From Thermoclostridium stercorarium subsp. stercorarium DSM 8532 (GTDB lineage: Bacteria > Bacillota > Clostridia > DSM-8532), in the NCBI RefSeq assembly GCF_000331995.1, contig NC_020134.1:2578627-2642626 (forward strand): a stretch of 64,000 nt of DNA, written 5' to 3'. Below the pieces are notes generated by a model. It saw nothing but the letters and a program-made list of their open reading frames with translations, did not search any database and was not told the DNA's origin. Shown piece by piece: positions 35,862 through 45,470 of the stretch. Both the position numbers and the translations under genes were made by a program. The stretch's first letter is position 1. Every line of letters starts with the position of its first letter.

Positions 35862-37688
35862 TCAGCTTAAAGACTCCTTGATTTCCTCTGCCAGTTTCCT
35901 GCTTATGCCTTTAACACTGCAAAGCTCCTCCACCGTTGCCTCACGAATTCTCTTAACCGATCCGAACTTTTTCAGCAGGGCTTTTTTCCTTTTCGGGCCA
36001 ATCCCCTCTATTTCATCAAGGATTGATTCCTTTTGCAGCTTCTTTCTCTTCAGCTTGTGGAAGCTCAGCGAATACCTGTGGACTTCTTCCTGTATGGCAG
36101 CAATAAGAAAATGTAATTCAGGTTCTTCCTTCAGCTCAATGTCAATTTTGTCATTGACAAGCCTCTGGGTCCGGTGCTTGTCATTCTTCGCCATGCCTGC
36201 CACGGGAATACTCATTCCCAGTTCTGCAAAGACTTCCTCCGCTGCATGTACATGGCCTATACCCCCGTCTATCAGTATAAGATCGGGGCGTTCGGAAAAG
36301 CTCGCGTCTTCATCCCCTTCCTTCAGCCGTTTTAGCCTTCTGTATAAAACCTCCTGCATACACGCATAATCATTCTGCTCATTGATGCTTTTTATTTCAT
36401 ACTTCCTGTAGTGGGATGTCTTCTTAATACCGTCTTCAAAAACCACCATGCCGGCAACCATACCCTTATTTCCGGTATTAGAAATATCATAAGCCTCAAT
36501 CCTGTGAGGTATGTCAGGCAATTCCAGAATCTCTTTCAGCTTATCAAGCGCCGTTTCTATATCTTCCTGCTTACTGACATAATTTATCCGGTATTTCTGG
36601 AATTCCTCCTCAGCGTTTTTGACTGCCAAGTCTATTTGTTTTTTTCTGTCGCCGCGTACAGGCACACTCAGATTAACCGATTTCCCGCGGACTGATTTCA
36701 GCCACTGCTCAATAAGCTCACCGCTGGCCGGGTAGTGAGTCAGAAGAATTTCAGGAGGTATCTCCCTTCCGTTTCCGTAGAACTGGGTTAGGAAAACCTC
36801 CATAACCTCCTCATCGGACATATTATACGTCTTTTCCATAAAATTTACGTTTTTGCCCATCAGTTTTCCGTTGCGCACAAAAAGCACAATGACCAGGCTA
36901 TTGATTTCATCCCTGACCAGCGCGCACAAATCCCTGTCTTCAAATTTTGTTGATAAAACAAGCTGTTTTTCGGTTATTTTCGTTATGCTTTTTATCTTAT
37001 CCCGAATGGATGCGGCTTTCTCAAACTCCAGATTCTCGGCGTATGCCTCCATACGCTTCCGCATCTCGTTTAATACCTCGTCCTGCCTGCCTTCAAGGAA
37101 TCTGTAGGTTTCTTTTACAATTTCATTATAATCCTTGCTGCTTATCAATCCGGCACAAGGCGCAGAGCAAAGCTTTATATGATAAAAAAGGCAGGGACGC
37201 TGGTTATCCCCCTCTTTGATCTGCCTGTTGCACGTTCTGAGAGGAAATATTTTTCTCAGCGCTTCCAAAGACTTTCTGGCATCGGAAACTTTCGTATAAG
37301 CACCAAAATATCTTGAACCGTCCCTTTTTATCGTCCTTGTGAGTTCAATTTTAGGAAATAACTCCTGGGTGGTAATACGTATATAAGGATATGTTTTGTC
37401 ATCTTTAAGAAGAATATTATATCTTGGCTTATGCAGCTTGATAAGGGTATTTTCAAGTATAAGCGCTTCGGCTTCGGTTTCGGTTACGATTGTTTCAATC
37501 GTGTTTATTTTCGACACAAGGGTCTTTGTTTTCGGATCTTTTTCCTCAGGACTCTGAAAATATTGCCGGACACGATTTTTCAAAACTTTAGCCTTCCCGA
37601 CATATATAATCCTGCCCGACTTATCCTTCATCAGATATACACCAGGTGATTCCGGAATATTCTCAAGCAATTCCCTGATTCTGTCCAT
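35862..37688 (-). CDS. uvrC: UvrABC excinuclease subunit C
   Basis: Makes both incisions in nucleotide excision repair. The protein has the usual 608 residues: a GIY-YIG domain (about 13-90, SPGVYLMKDKSGRIIYVGKA), a cysteine-rich segment (CLFYHIKLCSAPC), a UVR motif (about 200-235), an RNase H-like endonuclease domain with IEAYDISN and DLILIDGGIGH, and C-terminal tandem helix-hairpin-helix motifs (IEGIGPKRKKALL and VKGISRKLAEEI). The HPr-like gene ends 14 bases upstream. Confidence 0.97.
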   Translation of the reverse strand: MDRIRELLENIPESPGVYLMKDKSGRIIYVGKAKVLKNRVRQYFQSPEEKDPKTKTLVSKINTIETIVTETEAEALILENTLIKLHKPRYNILLKDDKTYPYIRITTQELFPKIELTRTIKRDGSRYFGAYTKVSDARKSLEALRKIFPLRTCNRQIKEGDNQRPCLFYHIKLCSAPCAGLISSKDYNEIVKETYRFLEGRQDEVLNEMRKRMEAYAENLEFEKAASIRDKIKSITKITEKQLVLSTKFEDRDLCALVRDEINSLVIVLFVRNGKLMGKNVNFMEKTYNMSDEEVMEVFLTQFYGNGREIPPEILLTHYPASGELIEQWLKSVRGKSVNLSVPVRGDRKKQIDLAVKNAEEEFQKYRINYVSKQEDIETALDKLKEILELPDIPHRIEAYDISNTGNKGMVAGMVVFEDGIKKTSHYRKYEIKSINEQNDYACMQEVLYRRLKRLKEGDEDASFSERPDLILIDGGIGHVHAAEEVFAELGMSIPVAGMAKNDKHRTQRLVNDKIDIELKEEPELHFLIAAIQEEVHRYSLSFHKLKRKKLQKESILDEIEGIGPKRKKALLKKFGSVKRIREATVEELCSVKGISRKLAEEIKESLS

Positions 37689-37702
37689 AATTTAAACTCT
37701 TT

Positions 37703-37975
37703 CTATTTTTGCTGATCGGTCATACCCCTTTCCACAAACTTCTCAAGCTCACTTATCGCCAGTTGCTCATCCGGGCCGTCGGCTATTAGCAGTACCTTTT
37801 CCCCTCTGCTGATACTGAGGGACAATATTCCCAGCAAACTCTTTGCATTTGCCCTTCGATCATTTTTTTGAATCCATATGTTGGACTCAAAACCGGAGAC
37901 TTTTTGTATCAGCCGTGCTGCAACCTTTGATTCCAACCCGGATTCATTCTTTATTGTAATTTCTTTGCTTATCAT
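37703..37975 (-). CDS. crh: Crh-like HPr-family protein lacking the catalytic histidine
   Basis: HPr fold of 90 residues. The PTS phosphate carrier His15 is replaced by Glu (SGLESKVAA instead of SGxHARPA), and the neighbouring Arg and Pro also differ, so it cannot pass phosphate to sugar permeases. Ser46 and its context (NAKSLLGILSL) are kept, as in B. subtilis Crh, where HPr kinase phosphorylates it for CcpA-mediated repression. GGGGG lies 7 bases before the ATG at 37975. It is probably co-transcribed with uvrC. hprK is not in the window. Confidence 0.8.
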   Translation of the reverse strand: MISKEITIKNESGLESKVAARLIQKVSGFESNIWIQKNDRRANAKSLLGILSLSISRGEKVLLIADGPDEQLAISELEKFVERGMTDQQK

Positions 37976-38115
37976 TTCAGTTCCCCCTGCCAATTTTTTT
38001 CTTTTTTACCAGGTAGCTCTGTTTAAAAATTTCCGCCATTACCTATTATACAATGACGGGGCAGGGTTTTCAAATAAATTATTTATCCGGGGCAATAAAA
38101 TGCGCAGCAGTGTAT

Positions 38116-38637
38116 TTAAACCTTGCGCAGGGATTTTCTGTTTACCGTAAAATAAATGCCGCCCGCAATCAAAACAATGCCTGTAGCCATTCCCGTTATT
38201 TCCATTGATTTAAACAGGGCAATTACGTCCACTGCTTCCCATTTGGCCGAATTTATAAATTCAAGGCTTTCATTAAGCATAAATGCCATGGTGTTATTGT
38301 AAAATCTGCGCAGAAAATTTATTACCGGCTCAAACAGCAGGTTAAGGCTTAAAACCACTGATAAAACATACAGAAGCACAGGTACCGATATTCTGAATTC
38401 GTCATGCCAGACAACATTTACCGGTACGTTTTTTATTTTCTGCATGATTTTATTCTCCAGCCCGTCAAGCTCAAAATCATACTCCAGCCCTTCGAGATAA
38501 GCATACAGTTCCTTCCACTCTGCCAGTCTCTCACTGCATTTCCGGCATACAGAAAAGTGTTCTTCCAGTTTTCTCTGTTTTTCGGAATCAAGCCGGTTGT
38601 CAAGATATAAAGATATATCTCTTTCCCGTATATGCAT
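38116..38637 (-). CDS. Membrane anti-sigma factor with zinc-finger-like N-terminus
   Basis: Protein of 173 residues. The N-terminal 40 residues carry the H-x3-C-x2-C pattern (HFSVCRKCSERL) of anti-sigma zinc fingers, followed by two membrane segments (about 83-103, VPVLLYVLSVVLSLNLLF, and 145-165). Such proteins hold a cognate ECF sigma factor at the membrane. The sigma gene ends 2 bases upstream, so the two are one operon. The signal it senses is unknown. Confidence 0.85.
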   Translation of the reverse strand: MHIRERDISLYLDNRLDSEKQRKLEEHFSVCRKCSERLAEWKELYAYLEGLEYDFELDGLENKIMQKIKNVPVNVVWHDEFRISVPVLLYVLSVVLSLNLLFEPVINFLRRFYNNTMAFMLNESLEFINSAKWEAVDVIALFKSMEITGMATGIVLIAGGIYFTVNRKSLRKV

Positions 38638-38639
38638 AT

Positions 38640-39182
38640 TTACGCCTCCCTGTAATATTCGGCCATTTTTTCCTTCAGCATTTTTCTGGCTCTGTAAATC
38701 CTGTTTTTAACAATGCTTAAAGGTACATTCATGGTTTTTGCAATTTCTTCATAACTCAGCCCTGCCTGGTGAAAAAGAAGAAGCGGGGTTTTGTAATCCG
38801 GTTTAAGCGCCCTTATCTGCTCTTCCAGCCAGTGTTTTTTTTCCTTTCTGACCAGTATCTCATCAGCTGCCTCCGCCGTATCCTCCACAACCGGATTTTC
38901 TTCTGCGGAAACCGAATAGTTTTTATTTTTCCTCAATGTGTCAATACATGTATTATGAGCTATCCTGCTGATCCACGCCGAGAACTTCATATTGGTGTCA
39001 TACATATAAAGTTTTCTGTACGCCTTAAAAAACACTTCCTGCGTAACATCCTCGGCAAGATGCGGATCGTTAAAAAAACGAAGAGCTATGGAATATACAA
39101 GCTTTTTATACTTCGTAACCAGATATTCAAAAGAGTCAGTATCGCCGTTTAAGCATCTTTCCACAATCATCCTGTCTTCCAT
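38640..39182 (-). CDS. ECF-type RNA polymerase sigma factor
   Basis: Sigma-70 family member of 180 residues with only regions 2 and 4: region 2 with FEYLVTKYKKLVYSIALRFF and DVTQEVFFKAYRKLYMYD, region 4 with LSYEEIAKTMNVPLSIVKNRIYRARKML. GAAGGG precedes the ATG at 39182; a longer frame to 39242 lacks support. It pairs with the zinc-finger anti-sigma gene immediately downstream. Most such factors activate their own promoter; none was identified upstream. Confidence 0.9.
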   Translation of the reverse strand: MEDRMIVERCLNGDTDSFEYLVTKYKKLVYSIALRFFNDPHLAEDVTQEVFFKAYRKLYMYDTNMKFSAWISRIAHNTCIDTLRKNKNYSVSAEENPVVEDTAEAADEILVRKEKKHWLEEQIRALKPDYKTPLLLFHQAGLSYEEIAKTMNVPLSIVKNRIYRARKMLKEKMAEYYREA

Positions 39183-39392
39183 GAACTTTCCCTTCAGCAA
39201 CCAATAACTTTCCAGGAACTCATATCTTAATGCAACTTGCATTAGAACCTTTTCATTCGGTAATATCAGCTTTCAATAAAATATGTACGATTGTCTCATA
39301 CCGAAAGTCTGAAATCCGCAGGTTTACTATTGCGTTGCCAGCCCCTGGACAACGGATGAGGTTTTAATCCAAACCGGCCTTTCATTAAATAT

Positions 39393-39419
39393 TTAACAAT
39401 ATAACACACTTGCCGATAA
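39393..39419 (+). promoter_or_regulatory. Sigma-D (sigma-28) type promoter of the chemoreceptor
   Basis: TTAA (39393-39396), a 15-base spacer and a perfect GCCGATAA (39412-39419), matching the flagellar sigma consensus TAAA-N15-GCCGATAA. The start would be near 39426, about 70 bases before the chemoreceptor ATG. The rest of the 316-base spacer shows nothing else clear. Confidence 0.75.
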
Positions 39420-39498
39420 AAAATAATGACAGAAGGACTTCAGTTTTTTATTTTTCCGATTAATTTCATTTTAACCTTTAAAAGTGTGGGGGTCTACT

Positions 39499-41613
39499 AT
39501 GTTCGAAAAATTTAAGCAAAAACTTATTTCTGGTAAGGATATTCTTAAGAAAGCATCCGACCTTCAGAAAATCGACATCAAAAACCTGGCCATCAGCGAA
39601 AGAATTAAATTCCTGCGAAAAATAAAAATACGGCAAAGACTGATCATTTCTTTTTTAATCCTGTCCATTCTTCCGCTGATTGTTTTGGGTCTTATATCAT
39701 TTAGCAGTGCCAGGACACTTTTATCAGGCGTTATCAAACAGTATACCGAACAGGTGGTAATGCAGTTCGGAAACAATATTTCAGCCGAATTAAACAAAAT
39801 AACTGAAACCACAAATTCATTTCTTTTTTCTAATTATGTACAGAAAACCTTTTTTAATTATGACGAACTTGAAATTTACGACAGGGGAGTTGCATTCAAC
39901 GACCTTCTGAAAGAAATGAATGTGATATCTTCCCAGAATAAAAGCATTTCAGAATTGAGGCTGGTTTCTCCCGCCAATTCAGTCATATATGTAGGAGTCA
40001 GTTCGAATTCAATAGATTATGACAATTTAAACAGCAATTTCAGCGAAAGCGGGCAGGTATTCAAGTGGTATGTTTTCGGGAATGAAATTGTATATGCAAG
40101 AAAAGTGGTTTATATTACAACAAACAAATGGATGGGAAATTTTTTTGTCACCCTTAACAGTTCAAGATTAAACCAACTGTTTGATTCCCTCGAATTCGGT
40201 AAAAAAGTCGAATTGTTGCTGCTTGCCGAAGACGGAACGGTGATTTACTCAAGCGATGAATCCAAAGCCCCCGGGACGGAATACCCGTACAGCTACTTAA
40301 TCGGAAACATTCTGTCGTTAACCGGCAGTGGTGAGAATTACGGCAGTTTTGAAATCAGCCTGAAGGAAAAATCTTACTGCAGTTATTACAGTATTCCCTC
40401 CACACCTTTCTATATAGTAATCATAACCCCGTATTCATTTTTAAACAGTGCCGCAAATGCCATTGGCGCAAGTATCATTATCACACTGGGTATAGTTATT
40501 GTCTTGTCGGTCGTGCTTTCCTTCGTAATTTCGAACAGTATTTCCACTCCCCTTGCAAAGCTGGTTAACCTGATGAGAAGGGCCAGTTCGGGAGATTTCA
40601 CCGAAACCGTAGCCGATACGGCAAATGATGAAATCGGTGAAGTGATAAAAAACTACGATAATATGATTCAGAACATTAAAAAGCTCATTGAAAAGGTGCA
40701 GATTTCCGTCAACGACGTTTCGACCAGTGCGGAGAGAATAGCCGGATCATCCGAACATACCCTTGCCGCGTCCGAGCAGATTGCCCTGACCCTTCAGGAA
40801 GTGGCTAAAGGTTCTTCCGAACAGGCTCAGGAAGTATCCAAGACCGTTGAATATATGAATGATCTTTCTGACGGCATTAACAAAATGACAGGAAAACTTT
40901 CAAACATGTCCAAACTGATATCAACCACCGAAGAAACAAGCGCAGAAGCAATAAACAAGGTTAAGATCCTGAATGACAGGGCAAATCAGACGAAAGAGGC
41001 TTCCCAGAAAATAGTTGATGAAATAAACAGCCTCAATAATGACATGAAGCAAATCCGTAAAATTACCAAACTCATTGTCGGCATTTCAGATCAGACAAAT
41101 CTGTTGTCTCTGAATGCCGCAATCGAAGCAGCACGTGCGGGTGAGGCCGGCCGCGGTTTCGCCGTAGTCGCCGACGAAGTCAGAAAACTCGCGGAGCAGA
41201 CCAAGGAAGCTTCGATTATGATAAACAACATCATAAACGAAATAAACAGCAAAACCGAACACGCCGTATTTGAAGCAACCAACACCAGTAATATCGTTAA
41301 TGAGCAAATGGTTGCCGTTGAACAGACCAATGAGGCGTTTAACACAATTTCAGCCTCAATGAAGGAAATTAACGAGTTTATGAACGAAGTGGAAAAAGCC
41401 GTAGGCGACATGCTTACACTCAGGCAGAAAACCCTTTCGGCAATGGAAAATATTTCGGCGGTATCGCAGGAAGCTGCAGCTACATCCGAGGAAGTATCGG
41501 CAAGCACGCAGGAACAGATGGCAAGCGCCGAAGTTCTTACCAATCTTGCAAAGGAACTGGACAGAATGGCAAAGGAACTGCAGACGGCAGTATCCATGTT
41601 CAAAATCAATTAA
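39499..41613 (+). CDS. Methyl-accepting chemotaxis protein
   Basis: Transmembrane chemoreceptor of 704 residues: a basic cytoplasmic start, membrane helix 1 (about 48-68), an extracytoplasmic sensor domain of about 250 residues (Cache-like by size), membrane helix 2 (about 319-344), a HAMP domain and a long signalling coiled coil. The CheA/CheW contact tip [21 protein letters not shown] is near 546-567. The ligand is unknown. GGGGG lies 6 bases before ATG 39499. No other chemotaxis gene is nearby, so it is an orphan receptor under sigma-D control. Confidence 0.93.
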   Translation: MFEKFKQKLISGKDILKKASDLQKIDIKNLAISERIKFLRKIKIRQRLIISFLILSILPLIVLGLISFSSARTLLSGVIKQYTEQVVMQFGNNISAELNKITETTNSFLFSNYVQKTFFNYDELEIYDRGVAFNDLLKEMNVISSQNKSISELRLVSPANSVIYVGVSSNSIDYDNLNSNFSESGQVFKWYVFGNEIVYARKVVYITTNKWMGNFFVTLNSSRLNQLFDSLEFGKKVELLLLAEDGTVIYSSDESKAPGTEYPYSYLIGNILSLTGSGENYGSFEISLKEKSYCSYYSIPSTPFYIVIITPYSFLNSAANAIGASIIITLGIVIVLSVVLSFVISNSISTPLAKLVNLMRRASSGDFTETVADTANDEIGEVIKNYDNMIQNIKKLIEKVQISVNDVSTSAERIAGSSEHTLAASEQIALTLQEVAKGSSEQAQEVSKTVEYMNDLSDGINKMTGKLSNMSKLISTTEETSAEAINKVKILNDRANQTKEASQKIVDEINSLNNDMKQIRKITKLIVGISDQTNLLSLNAAIEAARAGEAGRGFAVVADEVRKLAEQTKEASIMINNIINEINSKTEHAVFEATNTSNIVNEQMVAVEQTNEAFNTISASMKEINEFMNEVEKAVGDMLTLRQKTLSAMENISAVSQEAAATSEEVSASTQEQMASAEVLTNLAKELDRMAKELQTAVSMFKIN

Positions 41614-41654
41614 GGCCGCATAAGCAATCTCTCAATAAACGGCACGCAAAATAT

Positions 41655-41695
41655 AAACCGAACGGCATAACCGAAATGGTTATGCCGTTCGGTTT
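41655..41695. terminator. Bidirectional terminator between the chemoreceptor and rnfB
   Basis: Perfect 18-bp stem (41655-41672 with 41678-41695) and a 5-base loop. A TTTT tract on the plus side and a TTTATATTTTG-like tract on the minus side let it serve both convergent transcripts. Confidence 0.85.
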
Positions 41696-41730
41696 TAAAA
41701 GCAAATTTCTTATTCAAGAAAACATTTACA

Positions 41731-42528
41731 TTACATCAGAACGGTATATTTCGCAATTGCGCCCGTTGGGCAAACCTTAATGCATTCACCGCAGTTTTCA
41801 CATTTGGCTGTGTCTATTACAGCTTTAAAATTCACAATAGTAATGGCTTCTTTCGGGCATGTCTTCACGCACTTTCCGCATGCAATGCAGGCTACCTTGC
41901 AGTTTTTGCGCGCCACGGCACCTTTTTCTTCATTGCTGCACGCCACCGAATACCCTGATCTCGCAGGAACCAGTTTAATAATCAGTTTGGGACATTCGGC
42001 TATGCATTTTCCGCAACCGGTGCATTTTGTCTCATCAATTCTCGCAAGCCCGTTTTCCACCGTAATGGCACCAAAGGCGCATGCCTTTTTACAGCTTCCC
42101 ATTCCGACGCATCCGTAAACGCAGGACGAAGGACCGCCTGACATCGACGCAGCCGAACGGCAGTCCATAATACCGTCATAGTCAAATTTAATATTAACTT
42201 TATCCCATGAACCCTGGCACATAACGCGGGCTACCATCTTCTCACCGGCCTGGTTCTCAACTCCCATAATATCGCTGAGTTTTGCCACAAGTTCAGGCCC
42301 GCCGACAGGGCACCGATTAATTTCGGCTCCGTTCACAATGGCCTCGGCATAATTATCACAGCCTGAAAAACCGCAGGCACCGCAATTTGCACCCGGAAGG
42401 GCTTCACGTACTTTGGCTATTCTGTCATCAACCTTCACTTCAAACTTCACCGAGGCATAGGAAAGAATCAGTCCAAATATCAGCCCCAAACCCGATACAA
42501 GCGCAACGGGGAACAAAACCGTTTCCAT
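41731..42528 (-). CDS. rnfB: Rnf complex subunit B (ferredoxin-type)
   Basis: Electron-entry subunit that takes electrons from reduced ferredoxin in the Rnf complex. The protein has 265 residues: one N-terminal membrane helix (about 4-24), the RnfB-specific cluster CGACGFSGC, then four cysteine-rich motifs including [28 protein letters not shown] and [16 protein letters not shown] for [4Fe-4S] clusters. It is the last gene of the operon, separated from rnfA by a spacer of 120 bases with a threefold repeat. The order C-D-G-E-A-B is the usual clostridial one. Confidence 0.97.
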   Translation of the reverse strand: METVLFPVALVSGLGLIFGLILSYASVKFEVKVDDRIAKVREALPGANCGACGFSGCDNYAEAIVNGAEINRCPVGGPELVAKLSDIMGVENQAGEKMVARVMCQGSWDKVNIKFDYDGIMDCRSAASMSGGPSSCVYGCVGMGSCKKACAFGAITVENGLARIDETKCTGCGKCIAECPKLIIKLVPARSGYSVACSNEEKGAVARKNCKVACIACGKCVKTCPKEAITIVNFKAVIDTAKCENCGECIKVCPTGAIAKYTVLM

Positions 42529-42560
42529 AATACCACCACTCTTTCCGTTAAAAGTTCACA

Positions 42561-42624
42561 TTTCCGCTTTTACTTCAAATAAAACTTTTCTGCTTTTACT
42601 AAAAACAACATTTCTGCTTTTACT
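42561..42624. repeat. Three direct repeats in the rnfA-rnfB spacer
   Basis: TTTCYGCTTTTACT occurs at 42561-42574, 42587-42600 and 42611-42624, with starts 26 and 24 bases apart. The copies differ at one base. No stem or T-run is evident. A protein-binding array or an mRNA-processing site is possible; nothing similar was seen in other spacers. Confidence 0.6.
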
Positions 42625-42648
42625 AAATATTAGATTAAAATGTATTTA

Positions 42649-43230
42649 TCATATGCCAAACAATCCCTGGAAGCCAAAAAACGCTACGGATACCAATGCA
42701 GCCGCAACCAGCGTAATCGGAAGACCGCGGAATGCCACAGGTATGTCATTTGTCTCAATTCGCTCCCTTACACCCGAAAACAGCACAAGTGCCAGTGTAA
42801 AACCAACCGCAGCTGAAAAACCGAAAACCACTGCCTGCAAAAAGGTATATTTTCTTTCGGCAATTAACAGCGCGGAACCTAAAACAGCGCAGTTTGTCGT
42901 GATAAGCGGCAAATAAATTCCAAGCGCTCTGTACAGCGGCGGCATGAACTTTTTCATAACCGTTTCCACCAACTGTACAAGTGCGGCAATGACGAGAATA
43001 AAAACTATCGTCTGCAAATAGGTAAGATCGTTCGGTATAAGCAGATATTCATTTATAACCCATGTAACAGTTGAAGAAATGGTGATTACAAATATTATAG
43101 CTCCTCCCATACCAACAGCGGTGGACGTTTTTTTGGAAACACCCAGGAAAGGACAAATGCCCAAAAACTTTGACAAAACAAAATTCTCAACAAAAATCGC
43201 AGTTATGGCAATGAGCACTATTTCCCTCAT
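42649..43230 (-). CDS. rnfA: Rnf complex subunit A
   Basis: Integral membrane subunit of the Na+/H+-translocating ferredoxin:NAD oxidoreductase. The protein has 193 residues and six predicted helices, beginning EIVLIAITAIFVENFVLSKFLGICPFLG, with the conserved cysteine of LGICPFLG that helps hold a membrane-embedded FeS cluster with RnfE. The second half carries TTNCAVLGSALLI. Its start overlaps the end of rnfE by one base. Confidence 0.97.
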   Translation of the reverse strand: MREIVLIAITAIFVENFVLSKFLGICPFLGVSKKTSTAVGMGGAIIFVITISSTVTWVINEYLLIPNDLTYLQTIVFILVIAALVQLVETVMKKFMPPLYRALGIYLPLITTNCAVLGSALLIAERKYTFLQAVVFGFSAAVGFTLALVLFSGVRERIETNDIPVAFRGLPITLVAAALVSVAFFGFQGLFGI

Positions 43231-43928
43231 TATTTGTCACCTCCGTTGTGAGCGGCCGCACAACCGGCACAGTTCATGTCACATCCTGAAACAGTTTCAC
43301 CTGACGCTATTTCCTTGTTTCTGACCTTAAGCACCGATAATTTCTGAATAACCGCAACTACAAATCCAAAAGCCAGAAAACCTCCCGGAGGAAGAATCAT
43401 TATAACAGCAGGATCAAACAAATTCTTCGTTACAGGTATACCCATCCATGTGCCCGCACCGATAATTTCACGTACCGAGCCCATTATCAGCAGGGCCATC
43501 GTAAATCCGGCACCCATTCCCAATGCATCCAGGATGGACGCCACGACACCGTTCTTGCTGGCAAACATTTCGGCCCTTGCAAAGATGATGCAGTTAACCA
43601 CAATAAGGGGGATATATATTCCCAACTCCTTGTACACATCGGGAAGATAAGCATGAAGCAGCATATCCACAATGGTTGTAAACCCGGCAATTACGGTAAT
43701 AAACACCGGTATTCTGACCTTATCCGGAACAATTTTGCGAATCAGCGAAATAACTATATTGGAACCCAATAACACAAACGTTGCGGCTATTCCCATGCCA
43801 ATGGCGTTTCTGGCCATTGTTGTAACGGCAAGAGTGGGGCATGTACCAAGCACCAGTTTCAAAACCGGGTTTTCCTTCATAATACCGTTTGTAAGAACTG
43901 AAAGCGCTTTCTTGTCAGACTTTGCCAT
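43230..43928 (-). CDS. rnfE: Rnf complex subunit E with a cysteine-rich tail
   Basis: Membrane subunit homologous to RnfA and arranged in inverted topology. The protein has 232 residues, with NPVLKLVLGTCPTLAVTTMARNAI near the start and VNCIIFARAEMFASKNGV in the middle, the pair of conserved Cys that coordinate the shared FeS cluster. Beyond the usual core the C-terminus ends GCDMNCAGCAAAHNGG, three closely spaced cysteines in a soluble tail. It overlaps rnfA by one base. Confidence 0.96.
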   Translation of the reverse strand: MAKSDKKALSVLTNGIMKENPVLKLVLGTCPTLAVTTMARNAIGMGIAATFVLLGSNIVISLIRKIVPDKVRIPVFITVIAGFTTIVDMLLHAYLPDVYKELGIYIPLIVVNCIIFARAEMFASKNGVVASILDALGMGAGFTMALLIMGSVREIIGAGTWMGIPVTKNLFDPAVIMILPPGGFLAFGFVVAVIQKLSVLKVRNKEIASGETVSGCDMNCAGCAAAHNGGDK

Positions 43929-43929
43929 A

Positions 43930-44502
43930 TCAATTCACCCCATTCATGATTAATTTAACGGCATCCAAAGCAGCCTGAACCCCATCGGTGACCGCACGTG
44001 ATGTAATTGTTGCGCCGCTAATGGCCTGGATTTCATTTGCCGATTTTTTGCCCTGTTTTACTACACTTAGGGTATCATTCACCGTTACTTCCCCGAACTG
44101 ATTTATAAAATCAGGTTCCTTCGCCTTTGAACCCAGACCGGGCGTTTCACTGTTATCTCCCACAATGACTCCCGTAACATGCCCATCGGTATTCACTCCG
44201 ACAGTTAAATTTATCGTGCCGCCATAACCTTTTGTTGTAACATCCACAACATAACCTATCAGATTATCCTGGCTGTAGGCTTCGTAAACTCCGGCCACTT
44301 TATCCGACAATAAACCTTCTTCTTCCAGTTTCACAAACCTGTCGGCCCCGTTCATTACCTGTATTCTGTACTGCTCCTGTTCCTCTTCTGTTCTTGCCAG
44401 TATAATATCTTTCGTCATCCCGTTAACATAAGCCAAAGCACCTGTCACTACCGCACAAACAATAAAAAGGACCAATGTCGGCTTAATAATACTATCCCAC
44501 AC
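43930..44502 (-). CDS. rnfG: Rnf complex subunit G (covalent FMN)
   Basis: Extracytoplasmic electron carrier with one N-terminal membrane helix (about 7-25) and a flavin domain; 190 residues. The Thr of AISGATITSRAVTDGV is the site where FMN is attached by a phosphoester bond. The start is GTG at 44502 because GGAGGTG lies 6 bases before it, and it overlaps rnfD by 11 bases; a longer in-frame start at 44559 lies inside rnfD and is unlikely. Confidence 0.95.
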   Translation of the reverse strand: MWDSIIKPTLVLFIVCAVVTGALAYVNGMTKDIILARTEEEQEQYRIQVMNGADRFVKLEEEGLLSDKVAGVYEAYSQDNLIGYVVDVTTKGYGGTINLTVGVNTDGHVTGVIVGDNSETPGLGSKAKEPDFINQFGEVTVNDTLSVVKQGKKSANEIQAISGATITSRAVTDGVQAALDAVKLIMNGVN

Positions 44503-45460
44503 GTTTTTCACCTCCGAAAGCAACGGGTATCGTATGCCTGTCAATAAGCGGCGTAACAATGTTCATTAAAATTATTGCAAAGGAAACGCCTTCGGGCATA
44601 TTCCCGTAGAGTCTGAACAGAACGGTAAGAATTCCGCAGCCCAATGCGTATATAATCTGTCCTTTCCGTGTCACCGGGCATGTCACGTAATCGGTTGCCA
44701 TGAACACCGCCCCCAGCAGCAACCCACCTGCCAGTACATGGTACAGAGGATCACCGGTGAAAAGACCGTCGGTTCCCAGAATCCATGTTAAAAGCGCCAC
44801 TGTACCGGTATATATAACAGGTATATGCCATGTAATTACCCTTCTTATCAGTAAGTACACAAATCCCAGCAAAATTGCCAGTGCTGAAGTTTCACCGATA
44901 CAACCGGGTACCCTGCCGAGGAACATATCCAGATATGAATACCACACACTTCCTTCAACGGGAGTGGCTGTCGTGGTAGCATCCAGCAGGCTCAGGGGCG
45001 TTGCGGAAGCAACGGCATCAACAAAGGGTTCTGTCCATGTAGTCATATGTTTTGCCCAGGCAACAACAAGAATAACCCTTGCGCCCAGTGCGGGATTCAT
45101 AAAATTCTGTCCAAGACCGCCAAATAACTGCTTAATAAGCCCGGTTGCAATGACCGCTCCCACAACCGCTATCCATAAAGGTATTGACGGAGGAAGATTC
45201 AGAGCCAAAAGAAGACCTGTAACAACGGCACTTAAATCCGAAATTGTCTGTTCCCTTTTCAAACCCTTTCTCATAAGGTATTCGGTCAGTACCGATGCCG
45301 AGACGGTTACAGCAATTACCAATGCCGCACGTAACCCAAAAAACAGAATACCCGCGACCGTTGAAGGAATTAATGCGATAATTACATCCAACATTAATCT
45401 CTGCGTGGTCACATTATCCCTTAAATGTGGAGACGAACATACAAACAGCCTGTTTTCCAA
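44492..45460 (-). CDS. rnfD: Rnf complex subunit D
   Basis: Membrane subunit with about nine helices and a covalently bound FMN on the outer side; it forms part of the ion path. The protein has 322 residues. The modification motif is VASATPLSLL (Thr), and FGGLGQNFMNPALGARVIL is a family block. I prefer TTG at 45460 because GAGGTGA lies just before it and the resulting start (MENRLFVCSSPHLRDN) matches RnfD N-termini; the GTG at 45469 lies inside that site. Confidence 0.95.
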   Translation of the reverse strand: MENRLFVCSSPHLRDNVTTQRLMLDVIIALIPSTVAGILFFGLRAALVIAVTVSASVLTEYLMRKGLKREQTISDLSAVVTGLLLALNLPPSIPLWIAVVGAVIATGLIKQLFGGLGQNFMNPALGARVILVVAWAKHMTTWTEPFVDAVASATPLSLLDATTTATPVEGSVWYSYLDMFLGRVPGCIGETSALAILLGFVYLLIRRVITWHIPVIYTGTVALLTWILGTDGLFTGDPLYHVLAGGLLLGAVFMATDYVTCPVTRKGQIIYALGCGILTVLFRLYGNMPEGVSFAIILMNIVTPLIDRHTIPVAFGGEKRVG

Positions 45461-45470
45461 TGCCCTCACC

